NCBI GenBank assembly: GCA_009760855.2
Contig: WPIO01000053.1
Coordinates: forward strand, 2,954,233-3,018,232
Source: Cristatella mucedo
Taxonomy: Eukaryota > Bryozoa > Phylactolaemata > Cristatellidae
Direction of reading: 5' to 3'
Length of the DNA: 64,000 nucleotides
Part shown: piece after piece, positions 46,053 through 54,307 of the stretch
Position numbering within the stretch: position 1 is the stretch's first letter
Layout: each line of letters begins with the position of its first letter
Notes under the pieces: model-generated
What the model was told of the DNA's origin: nothing
The model's input: the letters and a program-made list of their open reading frames with translations, nothing else
The model's database searches: none
Made by a program: the position numbers and the translations under genes

Positions 46053-48386
46053 TAATACTAATAATAGTAATAATGTACTTGATAAAGCGCCCTCAGAGAA
46101 CTTAATCACTCTGTAGGCGCTTTACATTTGCTGCAAAGGGAAATGCAATTGAATGGTAAGTAAAATCGTGCTTGAATAACAAACAAAATGAATAACATGG
46201 TTAGGGGTGACATGCACAGGGTCAGCATGCAAATGTGGTTAGTGGCAGCATGCATAAGCACATGAAGGACGAATCACAGGGACCCACTAAATGCTGTCCT
46301 AACTTGGTGTGTTTTTAAGTTCTTTCTAAACGTGGTCAGGTCAGGGGATGTTCTGACGCAAGTCGGGAGGGAGTTCCACGCTTTGGGAGCATACGAACTA
46401 AATGCACCGGCTCTAAAGATTTTGAGGTTTTGTATGAGGTAGTGGAAATCTGTTGGATTCCTATAAGCGGGTGGTACGATGCTTGGCCTGGAGGGGGAGT
46501 AAATTTGAGAGATAGGCTGGAGCCAAAGAATGAAATGACATACAACTGAGCGACAAAACCTTTAAGTCAATCTGCTGCTTTACTGGTAGCCAGTGCAGGT
46601 CGGCGAGAAGTGGTGTGATGTGGCAACTGCGACGCTCACGAAAGACAAGCCCACCTGCATAGTTTTGCACCAGCTGCAATCTGATTGTACATGCCGGTAG
46701 ACCTGTAAGCAGTGAGTTGCAGAAGTTGACGGGATGTCACGAATGCATGGACCAACTTGGACGTGGTATCCTTATCTAAACAAGCCCGAATTTTAGCAAT
46801 GCTATCTAGCAGAAAGTAGGCAGACTTGATTGCGGAGCTGACGTGGTCGTCTAATGAGAGGTCCCTTTGGACCATGACACCTAAATTTCAAGCTGATTCA
46901 ACATGAGATATGCTGGCAAAGCAAATTTTGAGTCAGCCTTTCCAATCTCTGAATCACACTGGGTTTGCCCATAGCTAGTAAGTTAGCTTTATCCTCGTTT
47001 GGTTTTAGTAAATTTGTGGCCATCCATGTGCTTATATCATCAATACATGCAGCAAGTTAGTTGAAAGAGATTGAGGTGCTCGAAGGTTGGGAGGGATCAA
47101 AGCAAAGGTTCAACTAAGTGTCGTCCGCATAGCAGTGAAAGCCTATGTTGTGCTTGGCAATCTCATCAGCAAGAGGGAGAGTATAGGCCGTGAAAAGAAC
47201 CGGACGTAGGACGAATCCCTGAGGTACCCCATATTTCAGAGGTGCCACGGATGATCTTTGTCAATTCACATCCATGCTCTGGAGTCTCTACTAACATAGG
47301 ACCTGAAACACTGCTGAGCAGTGCCAGTGATGCCCAGGTGAGATGAGAGGCGCTCTAGAAGAACTTTGTGATCAATAGTATTAAAAGCTGCCGAAAGATC
47401 GAGCAAAACAAGCAGAAACACTCTACCCGTGTCTGAATTCCTAAGTAGGTCGTTGTATACCCTAAGCAATGCTGACTCTGTGGAGTGATTAGCTCTAAAG
47501 CCAGAGTGGAACTTACTAGCAAGGTTTGAAGTTTCGATATATGAGTTCAGCAGGCCCGCCAAAATTCGTTCCAGGGTCTTTGATAGGAATAGTAGAAGAG
47601 AGAATGGGCGGTAGTTGCTCAAGTTCTCTTTGTCTAGTGTCGCTTTCTTGAGAAGTTCCCTGAATGCAGCTTTTTTAAAAGGTGCTGGGACATGACCTGA
47701 AGCTAATGACATATTAATGATGTTAGTTATGCATGGCAGCAGCAGATCAATGGAACATAGGAGCAGGACAGTGGGAATAGAGTCCAGAGGACTTGTTGTC
47801 TTCTTTGATAGGAATACGAACTTCAAGACTAGATCACCAGTGACCTGCTTAAATGTAGACATTGCGGTCCAGCCAGGAATGGGGGAACATCATTCTAGGG
47901 GGGATGTTGTCATCGTAGGGATGGATTCCCTGATCTTGTCTATCGTCTGTACTAAGAATCGAGAGAAGTGATTGGCTAGATCATCACAAGGATCATCAGG
48001 TAAGGAGTTAATTTGGAAGCGGTTGAGGAGATTGTTTATCGTGGACATCAGCACTTTTGGATTGCGCTTCTGTGATTCAGCAATGTTTTATAGAAGCTAA
48101 ACTTGGCCTTTGCTTATATCGATTGGTACGACCTACAGTAGTCTTCATATGCCGGTCGATGGACAGTCAGTTCAGATCTTTTAAATGCTTTTTCAAGCTT
48201 GCGCTTAGTAGACCTGGCTGGTTTAATGCCTGTGGTAAACCATAGGCCGTCTGGGCGAGGGCGCAACGTGTGCCTTGTCAGAGGTGCAAACTCGTCGAGC
48301 GTGTCAGCTAGTGTCGTGTTGTAGCTATCTACCAATGATGACAGATTGGAGGGAGGACTGAACAGCATAGGTAAAGCAGATATTCT
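46053..48386 (-). mobile_element. LINE copy A, tail to linker before RT
   Basis: It has a tail, 3' untranslated part, C-terminal domain, RT (open piece 47266-47862 with LASKFHSGFRANHSTESALL and LDLSAAFNTIDHKVLL) and linker (HRPAYEDYCRSYQS, PRPDGLWFTTG). It ends at the SALPMLFSPPSNLSS block. Frames are broken in several places. Confidence 0.93.
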
Positions 48387-49718
48387 CACAAAACCTTGTA
48401 AGTCAATCTGCTGCTTGACTGGTAGCCAGTGCAGATCGGTGAGAAGTGGTGTGCTGGGGCAACATCGACGTTCATGACACACAAGCCCAGCTGCACAGTT
48501 TGTCATAAGCTGTAATCGCCTGATTGCACATGCCGGTAGGCCCGCAAGCAGCGAGTTACAGAAGTCAAGACGGGATGTCACAAATGCATGGACCAACTTA
48601 GACGTGGCATCCTTATCAAAACAAGCCCAAATATTAGCAATGTTATGTAGCTGAAAGTAGGCAGACTTGATTGTGGAGCTGACGTGGTTGTCTAACGAGA
48701 AGTCACTTTGGAACATGACACCTAGATTTCGAGCTGATTCAAAAGGAAATATGCGGCAGAGCCAATTATGAGCGTTAGCCTTTCCAATTTCTGAATCACT
48801 CTGGTTTGCCCATAACTAGTAAGTTAGTTTGATCATCCTTTAGTTGTAGGAAATGAGCTGCCATCCATGTGCGGATGTCATCAATACAAGCAGCAAGTGA
48901 GTTGAGAGAATTCGAGGTGCATGAAGGCTTGAAGGGATCAAAGCAAAGGTGCAACTGGGTGTCATCCGCATAGAAGTGAAAGCCTAGATTGTGCTTGGCA
49001 ATCACATCAGCAAGAGATAGAGTATAAACCGGTAAAAAACCTGATGTAGCACGGTGCCCTGAGATACCTCATATTTCAGAGGTACCTCGGATGATCTTTG
49101 TCCATTCACGTCAATAATCTGGAGTCTCCTACTGAGATAGGACCAGAACCATTGGAGAGCAGTGCTAGTGATGCACAGGCGAGATGAGAGGCGCTCTAAA
49201 AGAACTTCGTGATCGATACCATCAAAAGCTGCCGAATGATCGAACAAAAGAAGCTCCCAGCTCAGCTCTCTCAGAAGAATACTCTACTTATGTCTCAAGT
49301 GCTCTCCTGACTCTGGTACCACGTTCTCTGTGTTGCGTGAGACAAAATCTGTTGGATACCGAATGCTTAGGCTGTGAGTGCGCTATAAAAAACTCTCCGG
49401 CATAACACCCACATGGTCTTTATTATTTTGCGGAGTTACCGACGGAGATACATTACATTACATATGTCTGCATTCCTACGTTGGTCGTTGTACACCTGTA
49501 GCCATGCTGATTCTGTTGAATGATTAGCTCTAAAACCAGACTGGAACTTACTAGCAAGGTTTGAAGTTTCAATATGTGAGTTCAGCTGGTCCGCCACAAC
49601 CCGTTCTACTGTCTTTGATAGGAATGGTAGAAGGGACAGTGGGCAGTAGTTGGTTAATTTTTTTTGGTCTAGTGTCGTTTTCTTGAGAAGTGGCCTGACT
49701 ACAGCTTTTTTGAAAGGT
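48387..49718 (-). mobile_element. LINE copy B, joined head-to-tail to copy A
   Basis: It starts inside the C-terminal domain (LPVKQQIDLQGF) and runs up through thumb, YADD (FYADDTQLHLCFDPFKPS at about 48950) and palm to the RT N-terminus at 49718. The last about 100 residues and the tail are missing because copy A begins there. It is interrupted by a 167-base insertion at 49296-49462. Confidence 0.92.
49296..49462. mobile_element. 167-base insertion with 7-base target duplication
   Basis: TATGTCT occurs directly before (49289-49295) and after (49463-49469) a stretch foreign to the LINE. The insert contains a TATA-like CGCTATAAAAAAC. Its family is unknown; a small non-autonomous element or LTR-like remnant is possible. 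Confidence 0.55.
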
Positions 49719-49729
49719 TCGCACCCACC

Positions 49730-51720
49730 GCTTTTGCTGCTGCCTCAGCAGCAGATGATGCAAGTGTGTGAGATAAGGTTATGAGAGCAATCTTCTTCTC
49801 CTCGAGCAACAGCAAATGAAAAGCCCACAGTGTGGAGTTTGGCTTGCAGCATCAAAGGCAGTTGCCGTGGTAGCTAAGGCACAACAAAAAGCTGATGGCA
49901 GTGAATCGACTGCAGCATTATGAGCTTAAAAAGAAGTAGCAGAAGCGGTGACAGCAACAGACAGCAGCAGGCAGCAGTAGCTGCAGGAGTGGCAGCAAAG
50001 GCAGCAAGCAGCAACTGGTGAGCCGTAATGGCACCGTAAGGCAATTGCGCTTAACAACCCGAGGTCATGGGTTCAAATCCAGCAGTGGGCGATCCTTTAT
50101 TGTCATGGCAAACAGTGACAATAGGTTTGAATGCTCTACTGCCGCTACACAAAAAGAGACTGTAAATCAGCTACAATTTCGCATTGCATGCATGAAGGAG
50201 AGGCACCAGTTGCAGCAGCTGTAGCTGCAGCACAGGCTACAGGCTGCAGTCGTGTTGTCGGAGAAGTTACTTCAGTAACATTGACAATAAAATTCCGTCT
50301 TCATGCAGTGCAGATTGCACGCTGGTCAATTGCTTATGCTAAATAGCTTTTAAAGCAGTAAGTGGAACTGCAAGGATGACCATAACAGCAATTACAATCG
50401 CAAACGCTAAAGCCCAGTTGACATGCTCAGTCTTAGTTCCTACCTGCATACTACCTACTTGTGTCCTGCTTTGAGCTTATTTTCTTGTAAGAAGTCTACA
50501 TCGAGAGTCTTTCCCTAAGTTTTGTTTCCTACATGCTCAGATCCTAGTGTTAATGACAAAACTGCCTCTGTTTGCACGTAGGAAACAGCCTCCCCGGAGA
50601 TTCACCTCTGGGTGAATCCTAACCTTCTGTAACCGTTTTTATAGGTTTCTGTCTTACTACCCGATTCTTGTGTTATTAGGTCAGACTTCAAGCTACTAGT
50701 AGCCCCGGTTTTTCTTGCAGACATGATGTAACCGCTAGGCCCGAGTTATTATTTAAAACTTAGCTGGGGTTTTCTTGGCAATTGTTGTCGTTTCCGGATG
50801 TTGTGCCACAAGGATAAGTTTTAGCTATTCCTGGCACCGCACTGCTGCTTCTGTTAAAACCAGTGCTCTCGAAATGGTCCAGCGGGAGGCTTATGTTTCT
50901 AGTAGTGTTGCTACTGCTGCTCCTGCTACGGACACTCCTGCTGGTGCTCTAAGATATGAATTGCAGCATTTCAGTTGGTTCCTCTGCAGCCGATTTCAGT
51001 GCTGCTGCCACTGCCAATGCTGCTGTTGCTATCATTGCTACTACCTTTATTGGTTCTGGTGATCTTTCTTCTTTTGCCACTGCTGGTGCTGCTACTGCAA
51101 CGGTAACTGCGGCCACTTTGCGGCTGGAAAAACTAATACTACTGCTGCCACGGCTGCTCCTGCTACTTCTGATGCTGCTGCTTTAATTGTTTCTGCTGTG
51201 TGCAACCTGCTGCTACTGCTGCCACCACTATTGTTGCTCTCACTACTAGTACTGCCACTGCTGCAGATTCTGCTATTTTTTCTGCTTTTGCTGCGGCTTC
51301 ATTAGCTCCACTGCACTGGTTGTCCTGGCATGGCTGTCGCTGCCGTTGCTACTGCTGCGGCATCTACCACTGCTTCTGCTACCACTAATGCTGAGGTTAC
51401 CACTGCTCTTGGTTGACGCTCAGGCCAGCTGCAAATTCCCTGCCACTGCCTCTGCTTCTTTTCTCTGCCAGTACTTTTGCCACCTCGTTTACTAGCCCTA
51501 ATGTACTGCTTATATAGTTCTACTGCTGCTGCTGCTGGTCCTGCTGCCATTGCAGGCACCATTCCCGCCCTTGACCCAGTTGAATCGGTCCGTGAGACAA
51601 GTTCCACCCACTCCAAAGCCTCAACCCTTGAGGCCTCCACCGTGAGGCGCTCTCAGCCAGCAAGGCATACTTCTCTCTTGAGGCAGCCTCTGCCGTAAGG
51701 CAGCCTTGCCTGATCTGCAA
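49730..51720. repeat. CAG/CTG-rich degenerate trinucleotide region
   Basis: Two arms are rich in GCAGCA (49730-50010) and in CTGCTGCTACTGC-type units (50870-51700), interrupted by a SINE. Open frames are Ala/Thr/Ser-rich (50956-51186, 51200-51388) or their complements and show no domain. It may be a decayed Ala-rich gene or expanded repeat. Confidence 0.6.
50017..50188 (+). mobile_element. tRNA-derived SINE (family II)
   Basis: GGTGAGCCGTAATGGCACCG (A-box side), ATGGGTTCAAATCC (B box), then GGGCGATCCTTTATTGTCAT and GCTCTACTGCCGCTACACAA..AGAGACTGTAAATCAGC. The body matches 53602-53757 almost base for base over these blocks. Confidence 0.8.
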
Positions 51721-51745
51721 TATCGGCCCGTGCTGCAGCCTGTCC

Positions 51746-51865
51746 TTGTACCGGATCAGAGTTGACATTGAAAAGGAGGCTAGAGCGGTAAAGGCGAGCA
51801 AAAAAGAATGGAAGCAGCGAATGCAGCTGCACATACCGCCAGAGGAACAGAAGTTAGGCAGTAGG
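51746..51865 (+). other. Charged open segment, possible exon remnant
   Basis: Reads RVDIEKEARAVKASKKEWKQ then RMQLHIPPEEQKLGSRRE before an (AG)n run at 51866-51891. The composition is coding-like (charged, helical), unlike the Ala-rich flanks, but no splice-bounded exon or family was recognised. Confidence 0.25.
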
Positions 51866-52110
51866 AGAGAGAGAGAGAGAGAGAGAGAGAGTCCAGAGCT
51901 GAGCGGTGACATCAGAGCGGTGGGTGGGTGCAGGTGATGACTTTGCAGGAGCCTCAGAAGCCCTGAGGCTGATGATGATGGTTTTGAGAATAAAGACGAG
52001 GCTTATTTATTTCTTGTAAGCTCAGAAAGTCTTCCTGCCCTTTCTTGAAGCAGCGTGAAGCCTCTACAATGCGAATCCTGGACGAATCACTGCAATCATT
52101 ACGCTGGGAA

Positions 52111-52262
52111 GTGGACGTGATAGCCCAGCAGGTATATTGATCGCTGTTCACAACCGAGATCGTGGGTTGGAATCCTGAAATTGGCCGATCCTATATTGCC
52201 GGAAATGGACTCAATAAGGCTCTTTTTGCTGCTATAAAACGAGGCTGTCAAATTAGCTAAAA
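52111..52262 (+). mobile_element. tRNA-derived SINE (family II), diverged
   Basis: GTGGACGTGATAGCCCAGCA, GATCGTGGGTTGGAATCC (B box), GGCCGATCCTATATTGCCGG, then GGCTCTTTTTGCTGCTATAA and GAGGCTGTCAAATTAGC follow the family order with many changes. Confidence 0.7.
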
Positions 52263-52729
52263 TTCCCAGCCGCCTCAGGCGAGATCATTGGCACGATGGC
52301 TGACTGATGCACGAGCCGCATCACTTGTGGATGCGTCTCCTGCCTAGCTGTGCTGTATTCATCACGGATAAGATTCACCTTTGAGGTACGGAGACGTACC
52401 AATCGTGATCAATTTTGGTTCTCTCGATGTTTTTGCTTCTGTAGCTCAACAGCGGGAGTACGATGATAAAAATCACACGACTGGATATTGCCCGCAACAA
52501 TCCATGATCAGGCGGTGCTGCACTATGAACGGTCTTCCGGAGGCTTTATCGTAGAGGTCAGTGATGACTTTATTACAACTTTGACGTTGACAGACTGCTG
52601 GTCATCTCTAATTGTGTCTTGCTTCTACCTTAACCAACCTGGCAGATTAGCCACATGGCAGCATTTACAAGTGCTGTTATCGACTACTATCTGCTTCGAA
52701 GAAAATGCTGTGCATTAATATCAAATATG

Positions 52730-52862
52730 ATTAATTTATATAGCACCCCAAGAGAATTTATTGAGGCGCTTCACGTATGCCTCGGGGTTTGAGCCCACGA
52801 CCTCAGTCAGACCTTGGTCGGGGCGAGCACCTGAACCGCTAGACCCAACCAGCTCGGCATTA
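52730..52862 (-). mobile_element. tRNA-headed SINE with LINE-like tail (family I)
   Basis: On the - strand: TGCCGAGCTGGTTGGGTCTA and GCGGTTCAGGTGCTCGCCCC (head), GTCGTGGGCTCAAACCCC (B box), then GAAGCGCCTCAATAAATTCT and CTTGGGGTGCTATATAAATT, a shortened LINE-type tail. Same family as 37208-37335. Confidence 0.75.
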
Positions 52863-53021
52863 AAACGTTTGTGTGCAGGTCATTGCATAAGTGAATCTCA
52901 GTTCATGCATTGCTTCGCTAATTAAAAGCAGGGGAAATGGACGCTGCATGAATGCACAGATCCACCTTATGACATTATGAATCATCGTTGCTACAATGTT
53001 GAAAGCTCCATTTTGTCTTTG

Positions 53022-53115
53022 ATAGTGATAAAAATACATTTGATAAAGCACCATCAGAAATCAATCTCTTTCTAGGTGCTTTACAATTGTTGCAAAGAAA
53101 GCATGGTCGAGGTTA
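53022..53115 (-). mobile_element. LINE tail fragment
   Basis: ATACATTTGATAAAGCACCA, TCAATCTCTTTCTAGGTGCT and a few following bases match the family tail with modest changes. Confidence 0.75.
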
Positions 53116-53601
53116 TAATAATGGTTAAAATGAGGTTATGAGGTTAAAATGAAGCTGAAATTCAACGGAAGGTGCATCTCGGGAGGGTATTTTTTACATC
53201 CTAACAGAAGCAGTTTTCTCATTAACACTAGCGGGCTGAGTGCGTAGAAAACAAAACTTGAGGAAAGACTGACGATTTTGACTTCCTTCAAAAATGAAGT
53301 TAAAAGTAGGACAAAAGTAGGTAGGATCCATGTACAATACAAGTCTGAGCATGTCAACCGGGCTTTAGCTTTTGCGATAGTACTTACCGTTAATGCCAAG
53401 TTTGCGGTTACACTTCTTCCTTTACCAGGTATTAGCGTTTGAAATACGCCTTCAAACAATCTGCACTGCATAAAGACGGATTTTTTGGGTCAATGTCACT
53501 AAAGCAACTTGTCTAACAACACGCCAGCAGTTCGAAGCCTGCGCTGTGACTACAGACGCCACAAATGCTACCACTGCTTCATGCATGCAATACAAATTTG
53601 T

Positions 53602-53757
53602 AGGTGATTTGCAGTCTCTTTTAGTATAGCGACAGTAGAGCCTTAGAGGCTGTCATCACTGCTTGCAGTGGCAATAAAGGATCGCCAACGGCTGAATTCG
53701 AACCCAATACCTCTGACCAAAGTTGTGAAGAGCAACTGCCTGCCATCACGGCTCAAT
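53602..53757 (-). mobile_element. tRNA-derived SINE (family II)
   Basis: On the - strand: GAGCCGTGATGGCAGGCAGT, TATTGGGTTCGAATTC (B box), GGCGATCCTTTATTGCCACT, AAGGCTCTACTGTCGCTATA, AAAGAGACTGCAAATCACC. Closest partner of the 50-kb copy. Confidence 0.8.
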
Positions 53758-54212
53758 AAACGCTGCTTGCTGCTGCCGCTCTCACCTTTTTGCTGCATCT
53801 TGATGCATCCAGATTGTGTAGTAAGGCTGCAGGTATAGCTGCTATTGCTGTTCTATGAGGGTATATAATGCTGATATTTATTTTAGGCCGTTGGTATCAC
53901 ACTCAGACAGCATACTGGCAGTGTACATTTTCAGTGCTGGAGAAGTTATAACCAACCCTCAAGGAAAAGCTTGAGCATACTCTGACGACAGTAATCCAAC
54001 TCATCATGCAAAGGCAAAAGTGCGTGAATAACTCACAGCCACTAGATGTTAAGACACGTGGTTAGTAGCCCTCACTCAATAATTCAACATAAGAAACCGA
54101 TTCTCAAAGTTTTTTCAGCTGCCGATTAACATTTCGCCAGAATTTATTGCTGCTGCTCATGATGTTAGGTGCTCAAAGAGGGGAGTGGCCAGACGTGGAC
54201 TTATGGGTGACT

Positions 54213-54223
54213 CATATATAATA

Positions 54224-54305
<82 letters not shown>
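54213..54305. repeat. (TA)n at the 3' end of the 54-kb LINE
   Basis: About 45 TA units directly follow the LINE tail, in place of the usual ATT repeats. Confidence 0.97.

Positions 54306-54307
<2 letters not shown>

Noticed and set aside
50956-51388. Ala/Thr-rich frames
   Set aside because: Arise from CTG/GCT-type repeats; no conserved domain, no splice structure.
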